Part shown: positions 32,237 through 39,069 of the stretch, piece after piece
Position numbering within the stretch: the first letter of the stretch is position 1
How the letters are laid out: every line of letters starts with the position of its first letter
NCBI GenBank assembly: GCA_965240365.1
Contig: OZ251218.1
Span: forward strand, 1,674,001 to 1,738,000
Direction of reading: 5' to 3'
DNA length: 64,000 bases
Source: G965240365 sp965240365
GTDB taxonomy: Bacteria > Pseudomonadota > Gammaproteobacteria > Eutrophobiales > Eutrophobiaceae
The notes under the pieces: generated by a model
What the model was told of the DNA's origin: nothing
Databases searched by the model: none
The model's input: the letters and a program-made list of their open reading frames with translations, nothing else
Translations under genes and position numbers: made by a program

Positions 32237-32904
32237 GCTTTGGTTTGACTTTTGCCGCATGGCGCAACGCGGCGGGCGAGGATTGGTCCGCCTATACGCA
32301 TCATGCCTTCGTGCGGGGGCTGGGCGATGGCACGCTGGCGCGCGCGGCGTTCCTGCATTACCTCAAACAGGACTATGTCTTCCTGATCCATTTCTCCCGC
32401 GCCTGGGCGCTGGGGGTGACCAAGGCCGAAACTGTCGAGGAAATGCGGCTGGCGGCGGGCACGGTGAACGCGCTAATCAACGAAGAAATCGCGCTGCATA
32501 TCAAGACCTGCGCCAGAGCGGGCATTGACGAGGCGACCCTCTTTGCCACCGAGGAGCGGCAGGAAAACCTCGCCTATACCCGCTATGTGCTGGATGCGGG
32601 GCACTCGGGCGATCTCCTGGATCTGCTGGCGGCGCTGGCGCCGTGTGTGATGGGCTACGGCGAGATCGGCGCGCGCCTGGCGGCGTCCAGGACTTCCGAT
32701 GCCTACGCAGAGTGGATAAACACCTATGCGGGCGGCGAATACCAGCAAGTCTGCCGCGATGTGGGGGCCTTGATCGACAGGGCCGTGGCGCGGCGCTTGG
32801 GCCCTGACCCGCAGACCTCGCCCCGCTGGGCCGCGCTCTGCGCGCGCTTTATCAAGGCCACGAGGCTGGAAGCAGGATTTTGGGATATGGGGCTCGATCC
32901 CTGA
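32233..32904 (+). CDS. tenA: Thiaminase II / aminopyrimidine aminohydrolase TenA
   Basis: This 223-residue helical enzyme salvages thiamine breakdown products such as aminomethyl-aminopyrimidine to the hydroxymethylpyrimidine precursor. Motifs are FLHYLKQDYVFLI, the catalytic cysteine in LAPCVMGYGEIG (near residue 137) and YAGGEYQQV. Its GC-rich codon use matches thiO-thiF 1.4 kb upstream, so it was probably once continuous with that operon. The start overlaps the small ORF before it. Confidence 0.92.
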   Translation: MSFGLTFAAWRNAAGEDWSAYTHHAFVRGLGDGTLARAAFLHYLKQDYVFLIHFSRAWALGVTKAETVEEMRLAAGTVNALINEEIALHIKTCARAGIDEATLFATEERQENLAYTRYVLDAGHSGDLLDLLAALAPCVMGYGEIGARLAASRTSDAYAEWINTYAGGEYQQVCRDVGALIDRAVARRLGPDPQTSPRWAALCARFIKATRLEAGFWDMGLDP

Positions 32905-33168
32905 CCTATTCGCTGCGCGTCAATTGAACCTCTAGGTGTAGTCCCGCGGTGTGGCGGTGGCGGTGCCCAATGAAGCCGACATCAGCCAGTTACTTCAGTT
33001 ACTGCGTGGCGATCAGGAGCTTTATCTTTACCCGTCTGTTTCTTCTTATGAGCATAACCCAATGAAGCAAAGGTCTTAGGTCTGTTGTTTCATGGCAAGA
33101 GTTAAATCTGTCAGTGGGAAAATGTTATTATCGCATCTATCGGTGATTCAATCGGAATTTCCTTAACG

Positions 33169-33456
33169 CTACCGGTCCCCGTGTGTAGAACCGTTTTTTT
33201 TTCGATTGCTAAACGCTTCGTAGTAAGCCATGTAGAGAGGCGGGTTTTTCTTTGTATAATCTGCGCCTTTTCCCGCTTTATGTTCTTGCCATCTGCGCGG
33301 AATATTATTGGTTTGGCCAATATAAAAGGCTTCTCCCTGACACTTGATAACGTAAACGTAGAAGACACCGGGACATGGCGCAGGTAGGTCGTCGGTGGCG
33401 ACCTTACTGCCACTCTTGCCTTTCTTTTCAGCAAATTTGGAGATTGCAGTATTCAT
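33169..33456 (-). pseudogene. GIY-YIG nuclease domain protein, C-terminal end missing
   Basis: The 95-residue frame holds the GIY-YIG core (FYVYVIKCQGEAFYIGQT, then NNIPRRWQEH and ADYTKKNP). After YEAFSNRK the expected catalytic glutamate helix (E-K-E-LK pattern) is absent. The frame instead runs through an A9 tract into unrelated sequence and stops. Such small nucleases are usually 90-110 residues with that helix. It lies directly after an hsdM remnant in the same frame. The gap 32905-33168 shows no supportable gene. Confidence 0.55.
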
Positions 33457-33489
33457 ATACCCGCCGGCCTTCGGGCTCGGCGTATTTTT

Positions 33490-33621
33490 CCGCTCCAACG
33501 CCGCGTATTGAACCGAAAACGAATCGGAGATGTATTTCAGAAAGATCAATCCGGGCACAAGCTGCTTGTATCCGGCGGAATCCATCGTGCCCCGCGGCTT
33601 GTCTTCAAATCCGGGATTAGC
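33490..33621 (-). pseudogene. Fragment of type I restriction-modification HsdM N-terminus
   Basis: The segment reads RGTMDSAGYKQLVPGLIFL followed by KYISDSF. This is the well-known helical N-terminal motif of HsdM methyltransferases (normally 450-550 residues with NPPF). Everything else of the gene is missing, so it is a relic of a lost type I restriction system. Confidence 0.65.
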
Positions 33622-34258
33622 GGCAGAGGATACCGGTGGCGATGCAGATATTTCTCGCAAAGCCCGCCTGTTCGCATAGCTGCCGGACGGACGGCTGCCG
33701 GTGGGAGTGAAGACGCAGGGTAAAAAAGCGCACAAAGCCGCGTGCGATGGCCTTGTCAACACCAGCAAGGTATTCGATGTAGTCTGCTTCGTTATCGGCA
33801 ATATGCCGGGTGAGACCGGTTTGAAACTCGGAAACGGCATCCGCCTGCCATTCCGCGCCCTGGGTGATGTTGATGGTTTTTTCAATAAACAGGGACTTGG
33901 GGACATGCTCATAAAGACTGAAAAACAGGCGGATGTGGTCGTCACTGTGGTCGTAAAGCGGCCCAAAACGGGTCGTCCCGGCCGGGCCGTCTCGTTCATT
34001 TTCCCGGTAGCCGAAAACATCGACAAACTCGGCGAAGCGACCGGGAAACCGGTTGAGGTATTGGCGCGCCAGCCTGTCATAGGCCGGTTCACCGGCATTG
34101 TCCTGCATCGTTGTGAGCATATCAAAGAGCGTCGTCAGGCGGCGCGAGGATTCTACCGGCGCCGGCTCGCCCGAAAAACCGGCCAGCACCGCACATGCCA
34201 CGGCAATGCCCGCTATTTTGCAGAGAATTTTTAACTTTAACGACTTAGTGGCAGTCAT
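33617..34258 (-). CDS. Hypothetical exported protein
   Basis: This 213-residue protein has a hydrophobic N-terminus (ILCKIAGIAVACAVLAGFSG) that acts as a signal peptide or anchor. The rest is helical and rich in aromatic residues (LYDHSDDHIRLFFSLYEHV). No family is recognised. The last dozen residues (RNICIATGILCR) run up to the hsdM fragment and may not be the original end, since the next sequence is foreign. A periplasmic or membrane-attached location is inferred. Confidence 0.55.
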   Translation of the reverse strand: MTATKSLKLKILCKIAGIAVACAVLAGFSGEPAPVESSRRLTTLFDMLTTMQDNAGEPAYDRLARQYLNRFPGRFAEFVDVFGYRENERDGPAGTTRFGPLYDHSDDHIRLFFSLYEHVPKSLFIEKTINITQGAEWQADAVSEFQTGLTRHIADNEADYIEYLAGVDKAIARGFVRFFTLRLHSHRQPSVRQLCEQAGFARNICIATGILCR

Positions 34259-34531
34259 GTTGCTGAGGATATGTTTTTAATGCGATATCAAGGGCACGAA
34301 CAGGGAAAGCCGGCGCTTCACTGCCGCGCTATTACAGTGTATGCGAAAAACCGCGGCAGCGTGATGTTTTCGGCGGAGCAGTGGATCGATATCGTCTGGA
34401 ACGGTTTATAGGACAGGAGGCTCTGAAGCCCAAAGAACGGGCGGCGAAGGTTTATTTCATAGCCGTTTAAATTCGTTTGAAGGCGGCGTTGTGCGCCTTT
34501 CTGTTTGCCGCTATAGCGCAATCATTGCGCA

Positions 34532-35212
34532 TCAAGCCGCGTATGTTTCTACTATATCGCCCTTGCGCTGCAAAAGAGTCAGCCCCTTTTTCAATGCCTG
34601 TGCCTTTAATTTATCGTGGATATGAAAGGTTGCCAGACCCCAATGCTGGTCATAGTCCCGGTATTCCGGGAAAAACTGATTGAAGTTGGTCTTTTTGGTG
34701 GTGAGCAGCCGTTGCAGATCCGATTCGCGCGCCTTGTACTTCACTTCAAACACAAAAACGGTCGAGCCATTGAGCAGCACCAGATCAAATTCATCCTGCT
34801 GATTGCGGGAGGTCTTGCCCCAGTTTCTGTCCACATAATCAAAGCGAATCCCCTTTATAACCGGTTTGGCCTTGAGGCTGTTGTAGTAAAATTCTTCTGC
34901 CACCGCGCCCTGATTATTGCTCACCCCGCCATACATCTCCGCCATTCGATCCACCTTGTTCGAGACGCGATCCAGTTTGTCAGAAACGCGATCTAACCTG
35001 TCCGAGGCACGATCCACCTTGTCAGAGACGCGATCTAACCTGTCCGAAACACGATCCAGCTTATCCGAGACGCGATCCAGTCTGGCACAGACCGCGTCAA
35101 CCCGAACGCAGGTTTCGGCCAATTTAGCATCAGTTCGCGCCAGTTGCGCATCGGTTTTTTTCTGCGCTTCGGCAATACTGGCCACCAAAGCTCGCAGTTC
35201 ATTGTCGGTCAT
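34532..35212 (-). CDS. Coiled-coil protein with PD-(D/E)XK nuclease-like domain
   Basis: This 226-residue protein has an N-terminal coiled coil (about residues 25-95) built from a near-exact seven-residue unit (DRVSDKL). A C-terminal nuclease-like domain follows (about 100-226), with the core QDEFDLVLLNGSTVFVFEVK giving the D, E and K of the PD-(D/E)XK fold. It resembles DUF3782-type proteins common in cyanobacteria and gammaproteobacteria. The function is unknown; DNA cleavage is possible because the catalytic residues are kept. The gene stands alone between gene debris and an element A copy. Confidence 0.7.
   Translation of the reverse strand: MTDNELRALVASIAEAQKKTDAQLARTDAKLAETCVRVDAVCARLDRVSDKLDRVSDRLDRVSDKVDRASDRLDRVSDKLDRVSNKVDRMAEMYGGVSNNQGAVAEEFYYNSLKAKPVIKGIRFDYVDRNWGKTSRNQQDEFDLVLLNGSTVFVFEVKYKARESDLQRLLTTKKTNFNQFFPEYRDYDQHWGLATFHIHDKLKAQALKKGLTLLQRKGDIVETYAA
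34947..35093 (-). repeat. 21-bp tandem repeat, seven units, coding
   Basis: Seven units of 21 bp (CGATCYARYYTGTCNGARRC on the plus strand) encode repeated heptads DRVSDKL in the coiled coil. The unit is a multiple of three, so copy-number change would keep the frame and alter coiled-coil length. Confidence 0.9.
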
Positions 35213-35271
35213 GGAAACAGCTTACCCTATATCACTCGAATCTACAAAATTATCGCCTGTTTCGATAATAT

Positions 35272-35499
35272 TATTAACCCGCTGTATTATTAAGGAAGCC
35301 CTGAATAAATCCATCCTGGATTTCCCTGCCTGCAGCAGGCAGGTCAGGGCACGCAGGGTGAAAATGCGATTTTCACCCTCCTGCCTGCTGCAGGCAGAGC
35401 TTCAAAATCAATGACTTACGTCATTGATTTTGGCGGCACATCCCTGTGCCGCAGGAAACTCTGATTCAATCAGAGTTTCCTTAATGGCCGGGTTGATAA
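35272..35499. repeat. Element B remnant split by element A
   Basis: TATTAACCCGCTGTATTATT (35272-35291) and TTAATGGCCGGGTTGATAA (35481-35499) together match the right end of element B at 43034-43067. Element A sits between them at the TTAA. Confidence 0.75.
35294..35480 (+). mobile_element. Element A copy 1, 187 bp, 4-bp target duplication TTAA
   Basis: Ends are GGAAGCCCTGA and TCAGAGTTTCC (imperfect 11-bp inverted repeats), flanked by TTAA at 35290-35293 and 35481-35484. The interior is a row of separate palindromes: AATCCATCCTGGATT, GTGAAAATGCGATTTTCAC, an AAAATCAATGAC hairpin, GCGGCACATCCCTGTGCCGC and GAAACTCTGATTCAATCAG. Two 19-bp CCTGCCTGC palindromes are inserted at 35325-35343 and 35380-35398. 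No coding capacity. Confidence 0.9.
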
Positions 35500-35662
35500 A
35501 AATCAGGAATAAACCGAAAAATAATGACAAGGCATTACAGACTCGAATGGAAAAAACATTACTGCACTGCCGCTGACTTTCACGGCGGAGCAGGGCGGCG
35601 CTTGTCTCGCGCACGGCCGGCCATCGTATCGGCCATCTCTCATCCTTAAGCGCGCCCTGTTT

Positions 35663-36040
35663 ATGAGACGGCATCAAATTGCCCGCGCGCTGCCGGTCAT
35701 GGTTTATGCCGTTTTGCTGACCTGGTTTTCGCTGACGCCCGGCACGGAGAGCGAACCCGGCTTCCCTCATTCTGATAAACTCATGCACCTCGGGGCGTAT
35801 TTCGTCTTTGTTTTGCTGTGCCTGCCCATGATGCGGCCCGATTCACGCATCGCCGGCTTTGTGCTGCCGATTATTCTGTTTGGCGCCCTGCTGGAAATCG
35901 GTCAGGCCCTTGTGCCGCTGAGATATACCTCGCTCTGGGATGTGCTGGCAAACAGTCTTGGCGCATTGCTGGGCAGCCTGACCGTGCTCAAACTGCGCCT
36001 GAATCAGCAGGCATCCGGCGCCGGCCGGAGGCGGGGTTAA
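35663..36040 (+). CDS. VanZ-like membrane protein
   Basis: This 125-residue protein has about four helices, with the family pattern HSDKLMHLGAYFVF after the first loop and LLEIGQALVPLRYTSLWDVLANSLGALLG near the end (shown in part: YTSLWDVLANSLGALLG). VanZ family proteins are small inner-membrane proteins; VanZ itself lowers teicoplanin susceptibility, but most members have no known role. It stands alone between an element A copy and a convergent DUF1348 gene. The segment 35500-35662 shows nothing clear. Confidence 0.8.
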   Translation: MRRHQIARALPVMVYAVLLTWFSLTPGTESEPGFPHSDKLMHLGAYFVFVLLCLPMMRPDSRIAGFVLPIILFGALLEIGQALVPLRYTSLWDVLANSLGALLGSLTVLKLRLNQQASGAGRRRG

Positions 36041-36057
36041 CTACCGGCGAATACGGT

Positions 36058-36531
36058 TTACAAACCCAGATCAGACAAGCCGGGATGGTTGGCCGGTCGC
36101 GCGCCTGCCGGCCAGTGAAACTTTCTTTGTTCGGCGCGGATGGCGACATCGTTAATACTGGCGATACGTCTTTGCATAAGGCCGTCTGCGTTGAACTGCC
36201 AGTTTTCATTACCGTAGGAGCGGAACCAGTTGCCGTCGGCATCGTGCCACTCGTAAGCAAAACGCACGGCGATGCGGTCATCGCCGTGCGCCCATATTTC
36301 CTTAATCAGGCGATAGTCCAGTTCGGTGGCCCATTTGCGTTGCAGAAATTCAATAATCTGCCGGCGGCCATATAAAAATTCCGAGCGGTTGCGCCATTCC
36401 GAATCCATGCTGTAGGCGGGCGCGACCCGTTCGGGGTCTCTGCTGTTCCAGGCGTCTTCGGCTTTCTGAACTTTCAGCACCGCATCCTGCCAGGAAAACG
36501 GCGGTAACGGGGGTCGTTGTGCTTCTGTCAT
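36058..36531 (-). CDS. DUF1348 family protein (NTF2-like fold)
   Basis: This 157-residue protein has the family pattern AEDAWNSRDPERVAPAYS, then EWRNRSEFLYGR, LDYRLIKEIWAHGDDRIAVR and WFRSYGNENWQF. It should adopt the cone-shaped NTF2/SnoaL-like fold. No activity is established for the family. It lies 24 bp after the cynS stop on the same strand and so may be co-transcribed with the cyanate genes, although it has no known link to cyanate. Confidence 0.82.
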   Translation of the reverse strand: MTEAQRPPLPPFSWQDAVLKVQKAEDAWNSRDPERVAPAYSMDSEWRNRSEFLYGRRQIIEFLQRKWATELDYRLIKEIWAHGDDRIAVRFAYEWHDADGNWFRSYGNENWQFNADGLMQRRIASINDVAIRAEQRKFHWPAGARPANHPGLSDLGL

Positions 36532-36554
36532 TGCGGCAAGGGGACCAACACCCG

Positions 36555-37064
36555 TTACCAGCTATTATAGGGCAAAAACTTGCCGTTCATGGTCAGTAAC
36601 ACGCGGTCTCCCCTGGGATCTTTGACGCGCTCCACTTCCATGGAAAAATCAATCGCGCTCATAATGCCATCGCCAAATTTTTCCTGAATACACTGTTTTA
36701 AGGTTTCGCCATAGACCCCGACGACTTCATACAGGCGGTAAATCAGAGGATCGGTGGGCACGGCCTGATCCCAGATTTTGCTTGGGAATGCCTCCAGCGC
36801 CCTGACGATGTCGGCCCCCAGCCCCAGATAATCGGCAATCGCTTTGGCCCGCTCCGGCGGGGCGCTGTTCATGCCAAGGCAGGCCGAGGCAAGCCAGACC
36901 GGCGACATCGACAGGGCCTCGCCCATCGTCTCCCAGCTCAGTCCGCGCGCGATTTTGACCCGCATAATCCTGTCGGTCATGGTTTGTTTATCGATTAATG
37001 TGTCTTCATTGGCCGCGATGGCCGGGCTGGCGAGGGTGCTCGCGCTCATGCTTTGTTTACTCAT
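36555..37064 (-). CDS. cynS: Cyanate hydratase (cyanase)
   Basis: This 169-residue enzyme converts cyanate and bicarbonate to ammonia and carbon dioxide. The catalytic Arg and Glu are in PLIYRLYEVVGVYG and the catalytic Ser is in GDGIMSAIDFSMEVE. The C-terminal DRVLLTMNGKFLPY is conserved. The N-terminus is about 20 residues longer than usual, but the ATG at 37064 has AGGAG upstream, so the extension appears real. An element A copy separates it from the ABC-transporter ATPase. No cynT carbonic anhydrase gene is seen nearby. Confidence 0.94.
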   Translation of the reverse strand: MSKQSMSASTLASPAIAANEDTLIDKQTMTDRIMRVKIARGLSWETMGEALSMSPVWLASACLGMNSAPPERAKAIADYLGLGADIVRALEAFPSKIWDQAVPTDPLIYRLYEVVGVYGETLKQCIQEKFGDGIMSAIDFSMEVERVKDPRGDRVLLTMNGKFLPYNSW

Positions 37065-37114
37065 CGGTATCTCCTTTGTGTGTTTGAGTTTTGTGTATTT
37101 AGATATGTGCTTAA

Positions 37115-37301
37115 GGAAGCTCTGAATAAATCCATCCTGGATTTCCCTGCCTGCTGCAGGCAGGTCAGAGCACGCAAGGTGAAAATGCGATTTTCACCTT
37201 GCTTCAAAATCAATGACTTGTATCATTGATTTTGGCGGTACGCCTGCCTGCAGCAGGCAGGTCCCTGTACCGCAGGAAACTCTGATTCAATCAGAGTTTC
37301 C
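37115..37301 (+). mobile_element. Element A copy 2, 187 bp, 4-bp target duplication TTAA
   Basis: Flanked by TTAA at 37111-37114 and 37302-37305. Ends are GGAAGCTCTGA and TCAGAGTTTCC. The 19-bp palindromes are at 37146-37164 and 37243-37261; the second lies in the loop of the GGCGGTAC stem, a different site from copy 1. It lies between cynS and the transporter ATPase gene, and the adjacent TTAA provides the ATPase stop codon. Confidence 0.9.
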
Positions 37302-38207
37302 TTAAGTCACCGCCCGCACCGGGCGGACTGGTTTTTGCTCCTGGCCGGAATCCGCGCCGGCCTGCTGAGCGCGCGCCGGATCGACTTCCAGCGGCTGCGT
37401 GAGCGAGCCGGCCGGAGGCGGACTGATGTCGGCGCAGCGGTTGACCAGAAAGTCCACCAGGTAATTACGAACCTGATAATAGCCCGGCTCGGCAATAATG
37501 GTGGCGCGGTTTCTGGGACGGGCAAAATTGATTTTTACCGATTCCGCCACGTGCGCGTTTGGCCCGTTGGTCATGAGCAGAATACGGTCGGACAGCAGGA
37601 TGGCCTCGTCAACATCGTGCGTGATCATAAAAATGGTCTGCTGGCTTTCGCTCCAGATCTTGATCAGTTCATCCTGAATAACGCCGCGCGTCAAGGCATC
37701 CAGGGCGCCAAAGGGTTCGTCCAGCAGGAGCAGTTTCGGGTGGGTGGCAAAGGCGCGCGCAATGCTCACGCGCTGGCGCATGCCGCCGGATAACTGCGCC
37801 GGTTTACGGTCCAGGGAATGCGACAGGCCAACCATGCCGAGATAACGCGCGCTGTGCTCGCGCGCCTGTTGTTTGGACCAGGCGGGCCAGCGTGCTCTGA
37901 CCCCAAACTCGACATTTTGCAGGGCCGACAGCCACGGCAGCAGGCTGTAGTTTTGAAACACCACGCCGCGTTCCAGGCCGGGTCCGGCCACTTCCCTGCC
38001 ATCCATAATGACCACCCCGTCGGTGGGCGAATCAAGCCCGGCCAGCACATTCAGGATGGTTGATTTGCCGCAGCCCGAATGACCGATAATGCAGATGTAT
38101 TCGCCTTTATCAATGGCGATGTTGACATCGGCAAACACCACCAGCTCGTCGTCTTTCTGCGGGTATTTTTTGGATAATCCTTCAATGCTTACAAACCTGT
38201 TTGTCAT
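37302..38207 (-). CDS. Nitrate/nitrite/cyanate ABC transporter ATP-binding protein (NrtD/CynD-like)
   Basis: This 301-residue ATPase drives uptake of a small anion such as cyanate or nitrate. Walker A is IGHSGCGKSTILNVLAGL, the signature is LSGGMRQRVSIARAF and Walker B is LLLLDEPFGALD. The NrtC/D-type QNYSLLPWLSALQNV segment is present. The extra C-terminal stretch (about 260-301) is low in complexity. Its TAA stop is made by the TTAA target duplication of element A. It follows the permease gene by 19 bp. cynS downstream favours cyanate as a substrate. Confidence 0.88.
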   Translation of the reverse strand: MTNRFVSIEGLSKKYPQKDDELVVFADVNIAIDKGEYICIIGHSGCGKSTILNVLAGLDSPTDGVVIMDGREVAGPGLERGVVFQNYSLLPWLSALQNVEFGVRARWPAWSKQQAREHSARYLGMVGLSHSLDRKPAQLSGGMRQRVSIARAFATHPKLLLLDEPFGALDALTRGVIQDELIKIWSESQQTIFMITHDVDEAILLSDRILLMTNGPNAHVAESVKINFARPRNRATIIAEPGYYQVRNYLVDFLVNRCADISPPPAGSLTQPLEVDPARAQQAGADSGQEQKPVRPVRAVT

Positions 38208-38226
38208 GTTATTGTCCGCCGCCGGT

Positions 38227-39069
38227 TTATTCCTGATACTGCACCAGCCTGGCCACCTGCCCCAGGGCCATATCGAGCAGCATACCGACCACGCCGATCA
38301 TCAGGATGGAAAAAATCACGCTGTTTAAATCAAGATTGTTCCATTCGTTCCAGACGTAATAACCGATGCCGGTGCCGCCGACCAGCATTTCCGCGGCCAC
38401 GATCACCAGCCAGGCAATGCCGATGGAAATACGCATACCGGTCAATATGGTTGGCGCGGCGGCCGGCAGAATCACCGAAAAAGCGGTTTTCAGCGGGCTT
38501 AATTCATGCGTTCTGGCCACGCGCACCCAGTCCTGCCGAACATTGGCCACGCCAAAGGCGGTATTCAGCAGCATCGGCCAGATCGAACAGATAAAAATGA
38601 CAAAGATGGCCGAGCGTTCGGAATCCTTGATCACAAACAGCGCCAGCGGCATCCAGGCCAGCGGTGAAATCGGTCTTAACACCTGAATAAAGGGATTCAG
38701 GGCGCGGTACATGAGCGGCGACATGCCGACCAAAAAGCCCAGCGGAATGGCGATCAGGGCGGCGGCAAAGTAACCCGTCAACACCCGGTAAAGTGAATAC
38801 GCCAGTTGAATGCCAATGCCTTTATCATTGGGGCCGGCGTCATAAAACGGATCGCTCAGTTCGTTAACGGCATGCGCGATCACCCCGGAAGGCGGCGGCA
38901 CGCGCGCCTCTTTATCGGCGCCGCCCATAAGCTGTTCAAACTCGGACAGTTCCTCGCTTGCCGGTGGCGGCTGATTGAGCGCTTCCCATAGCCCTAAGCC
39001 GATCAGCAGCAGCACGACCGACAGCAACAGGGCTTTTACATTCAGTGAGGTGGTATCCATACGGTTCAA
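38227..39069 (-). CDS. Nitrate/nitrite/cyanate ABC transporter permease (NrtB-like)
   Basis: This 280-residue inner-membrane protein has about six helices and the cytoplasmic coupling motif ASIGIAWLVIVAAEMLVGG-like region (seen as RISIGIAWLVIVAAEML) of the NrtB/SsuC/TauC permease group. The loop between helices 1 and 2 is large and hydrophilic. Its start overlaps the stop of the substrate-binding protein gene (ATGA), indicating coupled translation. The substrate is inferred from operon context. Confidence 0.88.
   Translation of the reverse strand: MNRMDTTSLNVKALLLSVVLLLIGLGLWEALNQPPPASEELSEFEQLMGGADKEARVPPPSGVIAHAVNELSDPFYDAGPNDKGIGIQLAYSLYRVLTGYFAAALIAIPLGFLVGMSPLMYRALNPFIQVLRPISPLAWMPLALFVIKDSERSAIFVIFICSIWPMLLNTAFGVANVRQDWVRVARTHELSPLKTAFSVILPAAAPTILTGMRISIGIAWLVIVAAEMLVGGTGIGYYVWNEWNNLDLNSVIFSILMIGVVGMLLDMALGQVARLVQYQE

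Noticed and set aside
32905..33110. Short plus-strand frame reading VAVAVPNEADISQLLQLL
   Set aside because: Looks like the start of a broken gene but is too short to assign; no ribosome binding site or match.
33111..33434. Minus-strand ORF of 107 codons overlapping the GIY-YIG frame
   Set aside because: Different frame across the recognisable GIY-YIG motif and no family resemblance.
35408..35788. Minus-strand ORF overlapping element A and the vanZ start
   Set aside because: It begins inside the VanZ gene and ends in element A sequence, with no family match or ribosome binding site.
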